A stretch of 7,460 nt of DNA from Saprospiraceae bacterium (GCA_020628755.1 JAHDEQ010000206.1:1-7460), one strand, 5' to 3'; positions 1 to 7,326 are shown, counted from the stretch's first letter. Notes: generated by a model not told the origin, from the sequence alone. Translations and numbers: made by a program.

Positions 1-39
1 CATAAACACGCAAACACATAGACACACAAATACAATTTA
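1..39. other. A/C-rich leader upstream of the first gene
   Basis: This stretch is made almost only of A and C on the + strand, with loosely repeated ACACA/AAACAC units. An in-frame TAG at 19-21 closes the reading frame of the downstream gene, so that gene cannot start further upstream. No TAnnTTTG promoter is visible, so the promoter probably lies outside the window. Loose A/C-rich strings like this are common between genes in Bacteroidota. I cannot tell whether this one is part of a dispersed repeat. Confidence 0.4.
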
Positions 40-564
40 ATGAAAGAACAATTCAAAAAATATTACAAATCCGAAAATCAAAATGCGTGGATGCGTATTT
101 TGGTGGGTCTGCTATGTTTTTTGGGCGTTGCTTTTCTAAAATATTTATATCCACAAGATTTAATCAATGGTATTTTTTGGTCAATTACTTTGATTAGTGC
201 TTATCAGGTTGGACGGGGCATAAAGAAACTTCGTCGTACTCAAAAACGTTCTAAAGAATTGAAATCAGATTGGGAAAATAAGAAACAACAGTTTATTCAA
301 ACGGAAAAAGATTATCTCAATCAACGATTGCCCAAATACAAATTTCATCGAAGTATTGAAGTCGGAATTATTGCTACTGGAATCGTCCTTGCGATGATGG
401 GCGGTCTCTTTGGTTTTGGCTTATTTATGTTAGGTTCAGGGATTGGGCTGGCTATACAAGGCGCACTCGCCTTGTATTTGGAATTGGTAGCGGAGTGGTA
501 TGCGGGCTTATTTTTAAACCGATTAAAAAAAGTAAATTCTAATGATAAAACACCAACGGTCTAG
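40..564 (+). CDS. Hypothetical four-helix membrane protein
   Basis: I do not recognise this 174-residue protein. By eye it has two hydrophobic helices near the N-terminus (about residues 18-36 and 41-57). A strongly charged K/E/Q-rich helical stretch of about 40 residues follows (60-100), probably cytoplasmic and possibly coiled-coil. Next comes a glycine-rich hydrophobic hairpin (about 107-127 and 129-150) and a short basic tail. The probable location is the inner membrane with both ends in the cytoplasm. The ATG is the only reasonable start, because an in-frame TAG sits 19 bases before it. There is no Shine-Dalgarno sequence, as is usual in Bacteroidota. The last 23 bases overlap the start of the next gene in another frame, so translation of the two is probably coupled. 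That suggests a shared process with the nucleoside-phosphorylase-like protein, but no function can be assigned. Confidence 0.8.
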   Translation: MKEQFKKYYKSENQNAWMRILVGLLCFLGVAFLKYLYPQDLINGIFWSITLISAYQVGRGIKKLRRTQKRSKELKSDWENKKQQFIQTEKDYLNQRLPKYKFHRSIEVGIIATGIVLAMMGGLFGFGLFMLGSGIGLAIQGALALYLELVAEWYAGLFLNRLKKVNSNDKTPTV

Positions 565-2254
565 AGCGCAAATTTCAAGGTCGGCTTTGCAACGCCTTTA
601 CATTGCGATGCGCCACTTGTTTATACGAGGCAATTACAAACCTTTGGGGGTTTCGGGCGAAGCTATGATCTCGGCATTAAAGACCTTGCAACCCGAAATT
701 TATGGTTCGATGAACGATAATGAACGCGTAGAACTGAATGGTTTGCTCTATATTTTTCAACGTTTGCCTATTGGAATTGAACAATGTCGATACATCAAAT
801 TGATTTCTAAAGAAGGTTTTGAAACCTCTGATTTTCAGCCCATTGTACCCGCCAAACGCCGCCGCAATTGTTACCACATTGACGACGAGCAAATGTTTAT
901 AGAAATGACGCGTGGGCGCAGTGACATTTATGATATTCTGACGCATTTGACCTTTATGTACATCGAAGCTGAAAAAATTAGAAAAAACAGCCTCGACTCC
1001 AAAAATCGTCAAAAACGAGCCTGGAAAATGCTCCAAGAAATCGTCGAACAACAAGAAAAAGGAGAAACTTATAACGAAAAGGTTGCCCTAACTTATTTGA
1101 GTACGATTCTAGGACGCACCTACTCTGAAACGGCCGAAGCCAATAAGGCTTTTTCTAAAGCATCGGGAGTCAACAACCTTTTCAAATTGACCTATTCGAT
1201 GGGACGTTTGAGTATGGACGAACACATAGATGACATTGACCGAGAGATAAGTTTTTCGTCGGCTTTGCGTGAAAAATTGGGACATCATATTTATGGCGAA
1301 GTCTGGGCAAACAACATCAAAAATGTCTTGCATCAAAACGGACTTTTGGGCAAACCTATCCACATCATCAGTGCTAATATGCACTCGGTGATGAACTCGC
1401 TTTACGCTAAAACAGCTTTAAAAAGAAAGGTCAATTTTGATAATTTAGAAAAACTTGCGGCTCACTTGAGTCAAGATGAAAACCAACATCTCAATACGGC
1501 CGTACACAAGTACGCCCTCAAACATGGAATGTATCAGTTGGACGACCAAAGTGGTGCAAACATCTCTGTCCAAATTTTTGATTGCTCACAACTAGATTTT
1601 AAAAACCTTCCTGCTCAAATTTTAGAAGATAAAAAACATCCGATTCATAAAGACACGGTACTTATCGTAATGGACTATGCTTTTGGAGAACAAGCCTTTG
1701 AAACAATGGATGAACTCCTCAAACCATATGAATTGGGTGATGAAAAAATTCCACTTCAAATAGAGTCGGTCAATATTATGGGAAAAGCTGGAATTTTGGC
1801 CGGTGGAAAAGGCGATATTATGATTGCGACGGCCCATGTTTTTGAGGGAACTGCGGACAATTATCCCGTTGAAAATGCGCTTCAAAAAGCGCATTTTGAA
1901 GGCAATGGTTTGGCGGTTTATGAAGGGCCAATGATAACCGTTTTGGGAACTTCATTACAAAATAGAGATATTTTACGCTATTTTCATAAGTCTTCTTGGC
2001 AAGCTGTGGGGCTAGAAATGGAGGGCGCACATTATCAAAAAGCCATTCAAGCCGCTTCCAAAATTCGCAAATCGGTCAATAGCGATTTGAAAGTACGCTA
2101 TGCGTATTATGCTTCGGATAATCCGCTAGAGACAGGTAGTACTTTGGCTTCAGGTAGTTTGGGATTGGATGGTGTCAAACCAACTTATTTGATTACCACA
2201 GAGATTTTAAAAGGGATTTTGTTGGTTGAAGAAAAAGAAAAGGTTTTGGCATAA
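542..2254 (+). CDS. DUF6909-type protein with a nucleoside-phosphorylase-like C-terminal part
   Basis: This 570-residue protein matches, from memory, a conserved Bacteroidota family of unknown function that I believe is DUF6909. The N-terminal half is mostly helical, with conserved-looking strings such as RLYIAMRHLFIRGNYKP (18-34) and RGRSDIYDILTHLTFMYIE (124-142). HIISANMHSVMNSLYA at 274-289 lies mid-protein. The C-terminal part carries, in order, the pattern of the PNP/MTA-SAH nucleosidase superfamily: NIMGKAGILAGGKGDIMIAT (411-430, like N-x-G-x-A-G-x-L...GD), LEMEG (491-495, like the ribose-binding E-M-E of MTA/SAH nucleosidase) and ASDNP (524-528, where D526 would match the catalytic Asp). 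No signal peptide or membrane helix is seen, so it is probably cytoplasmic. The start is chosen because the conserved N-terminal string begins a few residues later. It overlaps the upstream membrane-protein gene by 23 bases. The substrate is unknown and the enzymatic role is inference from motifs. Confidence 0.85.
   Translation: MIKHQRSRAQISRSALQRLYIAMRHLFIRGNYKPLGVSGEAMISALKTLQPEIYGSMNDNERVELNGLLYIFQRLPIGIEQCRYIKLISKEGFETSDFQPIVPAKRRRNCYHIDDEQMFIEMTRGRSDIYDILTHLTFMYIEAEKIRKNSLDSKNRQKRAWKMLQEIVEQQEKGETYNEKVALTYLSTILGRTYSETAEANKAFSKASGVNNLFKLTYSMGRLSMDEHIDDIDREISFSSALREKLGHHIYGEVWANNIKNVLHQNGLLGKPIHIISANMHSVMNSLYAKTALKRKVNFDNLEKLAAHLSQDENQHLNTAVHKYALKHGMYQLDDQSGANISVQIFDCSQLDFKNLPAQILEDKKHPIHKDTVLIVMDYAFGEQAFETMDELLKPYELGDEKIPLQIESVNIMGKAGILAGGKGDIMIATAHVFEGTADNYPVENALQKAHFEGNGLAVYEGPMITVLGTSLQNRDILRYFHKSSWQAVGLEMEGAHYQKAIQAASKIRKSVNSDLKVRYAYYASDNPLETGSTLASGSLGLDGVKPTYLITTEILKGILLVEEKEKVLA
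1872..1897 (+). repeat. Perfect 11-bp hairpin inside a coding region
   Basis: AAAATGCGCTT (1872-1882) and its exact reverse complement AAGCGCATTTT (1887-1897) are separated by the four bases CAAA. The hairpin lies in frame within codons 444-452 of the nucleoside-phosphorylase-like gene. It is stable enough to form in mRNA and ends in four T residues that are part of the stem. It may only reflect the coding of ENALQKAHF. An effect on elongation or mRNA stability is possible but unproven. Confidence 0.6.
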
Positions 2255-2284
2255 TGGAAAAATAACTTTCTTTGCCGCTTTCGT

Positions 2285-2376
2285 GGGTTCATCCTAAATT
2301 ATCGCAACATCTTTGCATTTCTTTATTCACCACAAAGTTACACAGAGATAATGGTGCGATAATTTGGGATGCACCT
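2285..2376. repeat. Long imperfect inverted repeat between convergent genes
   Basis: The core arms are CATCCTAAATTATCGCA (2290-2306) and TGCGATAATTTGGGATG (2355-2371). They pair at 16 of 17 positions, and the exception is a G-T wobble. After one mismatch (2289/2372) the stem extends outward to 2285/2376, ending in another G-T wobble. After one mismatch inside (2307/2354), three more pairs follow at 2308-2310 with 2351-2353. The loop is about 40 bases and holds a weak inner CTTTG/CAAAG pair. The element fills most of the 163-base gap between two genes that face each other. It could serve as a bidirectional transcription terminator, although it lacks a clean T-tract. It could equally be a small non-autonomous repeat element inserted in the gap. 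Confidence 0.6.
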
Positions 2377-2417
2377 GTTTTCGTCAAAAAGACCAATATC
2401 AATGTAATCCACTAAGG

Positions 2418-4031
2418 CTATCCCGTAAAATAAACCATCACACCAATAACTGCTGCTATAAGAGCTAAAGAAGCCAAAATGTCAACGATATTATAGCTAT
2501 TTTTAGCTGATGCTTTTTGTTCTTCTGTCAAAGTTCCAAAGGTCAAACCTCTAATACTTTCTTCTGTAGGTGCAGGAGTCAACAAACTCACCACCACACA
2601 GACAAACACATAAATCAAAAATAGATAAATCGCTAAGTGTGCAAAATTGATTTTGGCAAGTGAAGCCATCCAACCACTACCTTCGCCTCCAGTGGCCAAT
2701 TCTGCATAAATTCTCAAAGCAGCCAGTACAACTCCCAATAACAAGGTGCTTATTGCTCCTTGAGAGGTCGTTCTTTTCCATAAGATTCCTAATAAAAATA
2801 CGGCGGTGATTGGTGGTGCAATGTAGGCTTGTACACTTTGCAAGTATTGATAGAGTGTTCCTTTAGATAATTCTTCCAAAAATGGAATCCATAAAAATCC
2901 GACAATCATTACGACGATTGTTGCTATTCGACCAATACGAAGTAAGTGTTTCTCGGAAGAATTAGGATACATTTTTTTAAAAATATCAACGGTAAATAAG
3001 GTAGAGCTAGAATTGAAAACCGATGCCAGAGAACTCATCAAAGCGGCCATCAACCCCGCAGCTACTAAGCCTCTCAATCCAGTAGGCAATAAATATTGTA
3101 CTAATGCAGGAAATACTTCATCGCTTTTATTGTAACTGAGCACTCCTTGTTCTTTGAGGACATAGGCTATAATACCAGGCACTAAGAAAATAAATATCGG
3201 TAAGATTTTGAGGTATGCGCCAAAAATAGCTCCTCTCCTGCCCACCTGTATATTGGCTGCCGACAAGGTACGCTGTACGATATATTGATCGGTACACCAA
3301 TACCAAATTCCAACAATTGTTCCTCCTATGACCATGCCCGTCCATGGAAAATCGGGATCAGAAGGAGGTCGCCACATATTGAAGTGCGTTGAGCCTGCCG
3401 CAAGTTTTAGTTCCGCCCAACCACCTACGGCATTCAAACCTAAAACAGTAATAATAAATGCACCTATGATGAGAATAACGGTCTGAATGGCTTCTGTATA
3501 TACAACTGCTCGCATCCCTCCCAATATCGTATAAAGTCCCGTTACTAATACAGTCAATAATGCACTTGTCGTAAAATCTAAACCTAATAAATTAGAAATA
3601 ACAATACCTCCTGCATAAATGGTAACAGATACTTTAGTAAGGATATATCCAAGAATAGAAAAAATGGATAAAAACCATCGAGACCGACTATCAAATCGTT
3701 TTTCCAAAAACTCAGGCATCGTAAATACTCCACTCCGCATATAAAAGGGTAAAAATAGCCATCCCAATAATAATACAATCCACGCATGGAGTTCATAATG
3801 GGCTAAGGGCATATTGCCCGCAGCTCCTGTTCCTGCTAACCCCACTACGTGCTCCGAACCAATATTGGAAGCGAAAATAGACGCTCCAATCACAAACCAG
3901 CCCATATTTCTGCCTGCTAAAAAATAGTCTTCTGTATTTTTGTTTTCTTGTCGAATGACCCAATAGGCCACTCCGAGCAGTACTGCAAAATAACCGACTA
4001 GTACAATCCAGTCTAAGGTTTCAAATACCAT
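2418..4031 (-). CDS. SGLT-like sodium/sugar symporter (SSS family)
   Basis: This 537-residue inner-membrane protein of the solute:sodium symporter family has about 14 hydrophobic helices. It most likely imports a monosaccharide together with Na+. Family signatures include TEDYFLAGRNMGWF (33-46), ASNIGSEHVVGLAGTGAA (54-71), WYWCTDQYIVQRTLSA (243-258) and LMSSLASVFNSSSTLFT (331-347). Compared from memory with human SGLT1 and Vibrio vSGLT, likely sugar-site residues are N56, H61, E80, Y244, W245, K275 and Q398. Likely Na2-site residues are A54, I57, S333 and S334. H61 matches SGLT1 His83, where vSGLT has Gln. Length is normal and the last helix (about 515-535) is present. It lies 217 bases downstream of a secreted family 3 glycosidase on the same strand, which supports a sugar substrate. 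The exact sugar (glucose, galactose, xylose or other) cannot be told. Confidence 0.93.
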   Translation of the reverse strand: MVFETLDWIVLVGYFAVLLGVAYWVIRQENKNTEDYFLAGRNMGWFVIGASIFASNIGSEHVVGLAGTGAAGNMPLAHYELHAWIVLLLGWLFLPFYMRSGVFTMPEFLEKRFDSRSRWFLSIFSILGYILTKVSVTIYAGGIVISNLLGLDFTTSALLTVLVTGLYTILGGMRAVVYTEAIQTVILIIGAFIITVLGLNAVGGWAELKLAAGSTHFNMWRPPSDPDFPWTGMVIGGTIVGIWYWCTDQYIVQRTLSAANIQVGRRGAIFGAYLKILPIFIFLVPGIIAYVLKEQGVLSYNKSDEVFPALVQYLLPTGLRGLVAAGLMAALMSSLASVFNSSSTLFTVDIFKKMYPNSSEKHLLRIGRIATIVVMIVGFLWIPFLEELSKGTLYQYLQSVQAYIAPPITAVFLLGILWKRTTSQGAISTLLLGVVLAALRIYAELATGGEGSGWMASLAKINFAHLAIYLFLIYVFVCVVVSLLTPAPTEESIRGLTFGTLTEEQKASAKNSYNIVDILASLALIAAVIGVMVYFTG

Positions 4032-4220
4032 AATATGTAGATTTTTCGTTTAGTTTTAACTCAAGGATATCCATCTCAGTATTTGGATCGAAATAAATTT
4101 AGATGTTTGCTTCCATGAATTAGCTTTATTGGAGGTCATTTGGCAGTAACTTATAATATTCACTAATTGTAAGAAATCTGTCTGCACAGGTATAAACTTA
4201 TTTTCTTTCCGTTTCTAATC

Positions 4221-4248
4221 CAAATTTACTAAATATTTTCATATTCAA
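4221..4248 (-). promoter_or_regulatory. Candidate Bacteroidota-type promoter for the symporter gene
   Basis: Read on the - strand, TTG (4248-4246) is followed after 17 bases by TAAATTTG (4228-4221), which fits the Bacteroidota TTG / TAnnTTTG promoter pattern. The TTG directly follows the stop codon of the glycosidase gene. Transcription would start near 4214 and leave a leader of roughly 180 bases before the symporter ATG. The remaining 4032-4220 stretch is AT-rich. It holds a short ggatatcc palindrome (4065-4072) but no recognisable riboswitch and no convincing small gene. Confidence 0.4.
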
Positions 4249-6444
4249 TTACTTTATTGAAAATGAAGCAGAAACAGGTTGATTTATGCCTAAATCAACA
4301 CTACGCTTCAAAGGTGCTGCTCCGCCAATCATGATTTCATAATCACCTGATAAAATATTTCGATTGCCTTTATTATCCACTTGTTCCATCATTTTTGGAG
4401 TAATTTCAAAAGTGATTTGCTGTTCGGAATTGGCTTGCATGGTAACTCTTTGAAATGCTACTAAAGTCATTTTAGGTGTCTCGGAATTACCGTTTTTATA
4501 TTTTAAATAAACTTGAACGACTTCATCGCCAGCAAAGGCACTCGTATTGGATAGAGTTATGCTTGTTGTAATATTTTTCCCTTTTTTAATTTTGTTGTTA
4601 CTTAGTTCGATGTCTTTATAAACAAAATCCGCAAAGCTCAATCCAAATCCAAAAGGAAACATGGGTTCTTTTTCCATGTAGCGATAGGTACGATTTTGCA
4701 TCGCATAATCTTCAAAAGGCGGCAAATCTTTGATAGAATAAGGAATGGTAACAGGCAATTTTCCTGAAGGCGATACCTCTCCAAAGAGAATATCGGCTAA
4801 AGCATTTCCACCTTGTTCGCCAGGATACCAAGCATAGACGATAGCATCCGCAAGTTCATAAATTTCTTGTAAATTCACCGCACTTCCTGCCGTTACAACG
4901 ACGACTAAATTTTCAGAAGTACTCCTCATTTTTTTTAAGAAATCAATTTGGTTTTGCGGGAGTTTCATATCAATTCTATCGCCTTTATGATTAGAAGCGA
5001 TAGACTCCCCCTCTTCTCCTTCTATCAATTGAGAAATTCCAAGACAAGCAATGGTCACTTCGGATTCTTGACCTGTTCCAGAAAACCAATCCATTGGGTT
5101 TCTATTTGGAATATCCAACAATGCACCTTGGCTATATTTCACGGAAGTGTGTGGACTAACTTTGCCTACAATACCTTCTAAAAAAGTCACTAAATTTTCG
5201 CTTACGCCATAATAATTGGCCAACAAGGCTTGAGCATGTGTTGCCGTTGGGCCACAAACGAAAATACTTTCGATTTCTTTGTCAAGCGGCAATAATTTTT
5301 TATTGTTTTTTAAAAGAACCATTCCTTTTTGAGCAACTTCTCTTGTCAAATTGATATGCGATTCTTGACGAATCACATCAGGTTTAATTGAATTGAATGG
5401 CACTTCATTTTCGGGGTCAAAAAGACCTAATCGGAATCGAGTAGGTAAAAGCTCTTTTAAATTATCGTTGACCATTTTTTCGGTGGTCAAGCCTTTCTCT
5501 ATAGATTTTAAAAGTTCAGGGTAAGTCGAACCGCAGTTTAGATTGCAGCCCGTATTGAGTGCAAGTGCGGCGGCTTCTTCGGGAGTATCTACAGTTTTGT
5601 GTCCATCATAAAAATCAACAATTGCCCAACAGTCGGAGACAAAATAACCGTCAAAACCCCATTTTTCTCTTAGAACTTCTTGCATCAAATAAGGATGCGC
5701 ACAACACAAATCGCCATTGGTACGATTGTAGGCTCCCATAACGCCCTCCACATCAGCTTCGACGACTAAGGCTTCAAAGGCTGGCAAATAGGTTTCCCAT
5801 AAATCTTTCATACTAACTTTGGCATCAAACACATGACGGGATTCTTCGGGGCCATTGTGCACAGCATAATGTTTTGCCATACCTGCGGCTTTCAAATATT
5901 TAGGATGGTCTCCTTGCAAGCCTTTTACAAAAGAAACGCCAATACGTGAAGTCAGATAAGGGTCTTCTCCGTAGGTTTCTTGTCCACGTCCCCAACGTGG
6001 ATCTCTAAATATATTGACATTTGGAGTCCAAAAAGTCAAGCCTTGATAACGACCTCGATAACCTTTGGCAGCACTTGCATTAAATTTTGCTCTTGCCTCG
6101 GTTGCAATAACATCTCCTACTCTTTGCATCAAGTCGGTATCCCAAGTTGCAGCCATACCAATTGCTTGTGGAAAAATGGTAGCACGTCCGTTTCTTGCGA
6201 CACCATGAAGGCATTCATTCCACCAATTATACGCTGGCACATCCAGACGTTCGACAGCAGGAGCACCGTACATGAGTTGATTGACTTTTTCTTCCAAGGT
6301 GAGTCTTGAAATGAGGTCATCTACTCGCTCATCGATAGAAAGTGTGCTATTTTGGAAAGGATATTCGGTCTCATTTTGAGACCAAATGAGATTGCAGTTT
6401 AAAAAGCAAATCCAAAGAATAAATAAAAATTTGAAGTAATTCAT
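4249..6444 (-). CDS. Secreted glycoside hydrolase family 3 beta-xylosidase/beta-glucosidase
   Basis: This 731-residue enzyme hydrolyses terminal beta-linked sugars from oligosaccharides. A signal peptide covers residues 1-22 (hydrophobic core 4-20, likely cut between S22 and Q23). C17 is not in a good lipobox, so it is probably periplasmic or exported rather than a lipoprotein. The N-terminal barrel holds YNWWNECLHGVAR (72-84), GRGQETYGEDP (152-162), the substrate-binding KH pair (K191-H192) and VSDCW, with probable nucleophile D271. The alpha/beta domain starts near 372 (QKGMVLLKNNKKLLPL) and includes IEGEEGE (474-480), where E475 or E477 is the likely acid/base. YPGEQGGNALADILFG (540-555) and FPFGFGLSF (597-605) follow. 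A fibronectin-III-like domain covers about 638-706. The YNWWNE...HGVAR signature points to the xylosidase-like branch, without the PA14 insert found in some longer relatives. No reading-frame damage is visible. Upstream is ung and downstream is an SGLT-like symporter. Specificity is not provable from sequence. Confidence 0.93.
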   Translation of the reverse strand: MNYFKFLFILWICFLNCNLIWSQNETEYPFQNSTLSIDERVDDLISRLTLEEKVNQLMYGAPAVERLDVPAYNWWNECLHGVARNGRATIFPQAIGMAATWDTDLMQRVGDVIATEARAKFNASAAKGYRGRYQGLTFWTPNVNIFRDPRWGRGQETYGEDPYLTSRIGVSFVKGLQGDHPKYLKAAGMAKHYAVHNGPEESRHVFDAKVSMKDLWETYLPAFEALVVEADVEGVMGAYNRTNGDLCCAHPYLMQEVLREKWGFDGYFVSDCWAIVDFYDGHKTVDTPEEAAALALNTGCNLNCGSTYPELLKSIEKGLTTEKMVNDNLKELLPTRFRLGLFDPENEVPFNSIKPDVIRQESHINLTREVAQKGMVLLKNNKKLLPLDKEIESIFVCGPTATHAQALLANYYGVSENLVTFLEGIVGKVSPHTSVKYSQGALLDIPNRNPMDWFSGTGQESEVTIACLGISQLIEGEEGESIASNHKGDRIDMKLPQNQIDFLKKMRSTSENLVVVVTAGSAVNLQEIYELADAIVYAWYPGEQGGNALADILFGEVSPSGKLPVTIPYSIKDLPPFEDYAMQNRTYRYMEKEPMFPFGFGLSFADFVYKDIELSNNKIKKGKNITTSITLSNTSAFAGDEVVQVYLKYKNGNSETPKMTLVAFQRVTMQANSEQQITFEITPKMMEQVDNKGNRNILSGDYEIMIGGAAPLKRSVDLGINQPVSASFSIK

Positions 6445-6452
6445 ATGATTAT

Positions 6453-6644
6453 CTAATTAATGATATTGATCAAAAAATCTAAAGAGGCTACTATTTTGTC
6501 AAAAGTCAATAGATGATATCTAAATCGCAAAATTTCTTTTAGGGCATTTAGCAATAGTTCAGGGTTGTTTTCTTGAATAGAAGCATTCAAAAAGAAAATG
6601 TTCCGTTTCTTCACCAAGATAAGATTCGAAATATCATTAAACAA
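6453..6644 (-). CDS. Doubtful small open reading frame, 63 codons
   Basis: This frame fills the gap between ung and the glycosidase gene. It can start only at TTG (6644) or at an internal GTG about 11 codons later, because no ATG is in frame. The TTG start overlaps the end of ung by 8 bases, and the frame stops 8 bases before the glycosidase start codon. The product would be rich in I, L, N and F, with a possible amphipathic helix (NPELLLNALKEILRFRYHLL). I recognise no family. The composition matches AT-rich non-coding DNA about as well as a gene. It could be a decayed fragment or leader sequence. Confidence 0.2.
   Translation of the reverse strand: MFNDISNLILVKKRNIFFLNASIQENNPELLLNALKEILRFRYHLLTFDKIVASLDFLINIIN
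6457..6640. repeat. 11-bp inverted repeat at both ends of the ung-glycosidase gap
   Basis: TTAATGATATT (6457-6467) is the exact reverse complement of AATATCATTAA (6630-6640). The two copies sit at the two edges of the gap, 162 bases apart. The right copy covers the ung stop codon, and the left copy lies 13 bases from the glycosidase start codon. The sequence is AT-rich, so chance is possible. If real, it may be the scar of a small inserted element or a long-range stem in the mRNA. Confidence 0.35.
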
Positions 6645-7326
6645 TCCCCCAATTAATTGGTGTTTTTCCTTGTCCTTCTAAAATCTCGTTGGTACGAGAA
6701 AAATGTTTATTTCCAAACCAATAGCCTCTATTTGCGCTCAAAGGAGAGGGATGCCCCGATGAAAGCACGTAGTGCTTCATTTGGTCAATTAAGGAAGCCT
6801 TCTTTTTTGCAAAACCACCCCACAATAAAAAGACAATTCCTTCTCTTTCATTCGATATTTTCCCAATAACGGCATCTGTAAATTTGTGCCAACCAATATC
6901 TTTGTGCGAGTTGGCTCGATGCGCTTGCACGGTCAAACTTGCATTGAGTAGCAAAACACCTTGATTGGCCCAAGACTGTAAATTGCCCGTTTGAGAGATT
7001 GCAATTCCTAGATCTTGATGGATTTCTTTAAAAATATTTTCGAGAGAAGGCGGCTTTGGAACACCATCAGGTACCGAAAACGACAAGCCCATCGCTTGTC
7101 GTGGGCCATGATAGGGATCTTGCCCTAAAATTACAACCTTTACCTCCTCAAAAGGAGTGGAATCAAAGGCATTAAAAATCAGAGAGCCAGGCGGATAAAT
7201 CGTCTTACCTGCTTGCTTTTCTTGGACTAAATATTTTTTGATAGCCGAAAAATATGCTTGTTCAAATTCATCCTTTAAGACTTTCTTCCAACTTTCGTGG
7301 ATACGTACACTTGTAGCTTTGCTCAT
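6637..7326 (-). CDS. ung: Uracil-DNA glycosylase, family 1
   Basis: This 229-residue cytoplasmic enzyme removes uracil from DNA by cutting the N-glycosidic bond, the first step of base excision repair. The family signatures are complete: GQDPYHG (68-74) with water-activating D70, and GLSFSVP (80-86) with F83 stacking on uracil. LLLNASLTV (125-133) supplies N128 for uracil recognition. HPSPLSANRGYWFGNKHFS (192-210) contains catalytic H192 and L196, the probable residue that enters the DNA helix. Length is normal for bacterial Ung and the C-terminus (PINWGIV) ends where expected. The ATG start has no competing upstream start in view and is preceded by an A/T-only stretch rather than a Shine-Dalgarno site. 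Its function is unrelated to the sugar genes downstream, so any shared transcript would be incidental. Confidence 0.98.
   Translation of the reverse strand: MSKATSVRIHESWKKVLKDEFEQAYFSAIKKYLVQEKQAGKTIYPPGSLIFNAFDSTPFEEVKVVILGQDPYHGPRQAMGLSFSVPDGVPKPPSLENIFKEIHQDLGIAISQTGNLQSWANQGVLLLNASLTVQAHRANSHKDIGWHKFTDAVIGKISNEREGIVFLLWGGFAKKKASLIDQMKHYVLSSGHPSPLSANRGYWFGNKHFSRTNEILEGQGKTPINWGIV

Noticed and set aside
677..1384. Two - strand open frames (677-1054 and 1109-1384) opposite the 570-residue gene
   Set aside because: They lie antisense to a clearly conserved coding region, match no family, and have compositions expected of antisense shadows.
1622..2030. Overlapping - strand open frames (1622-1894 and 1818-2030)
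   Set aside because: They are antisense to the phosphorylase-like motifs and overlap each other. Neither has any recognisable protein feature.
3127..3796. Alternative - strand frames inside the symporter gene (3127-3345 and 3584-3796)
   Set aside because: These are out-of-frame readings of an intact SSS-family gene on the same strand.
4043..4140. Possible 27-codon - strand frame in the gap before the symporter
   Set aside because: It is very short, with no recognisable product and no sign of conservation that can be judged here. It is compatible with chance.
4948..6320. Several frames within the glycosidase gene (+ strand 4948-5181, 5559-5741, 5980-6309; - strand 6129-6320)
   Set aside because: The true frame carries a full GH3 domain set. 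The others are shadows without recognisable features.
6657..6869. + strand open frame opposite ung
   Set aside because: It is antisense to the conserved HPSPLSANRG region of ung and has no protein family features.
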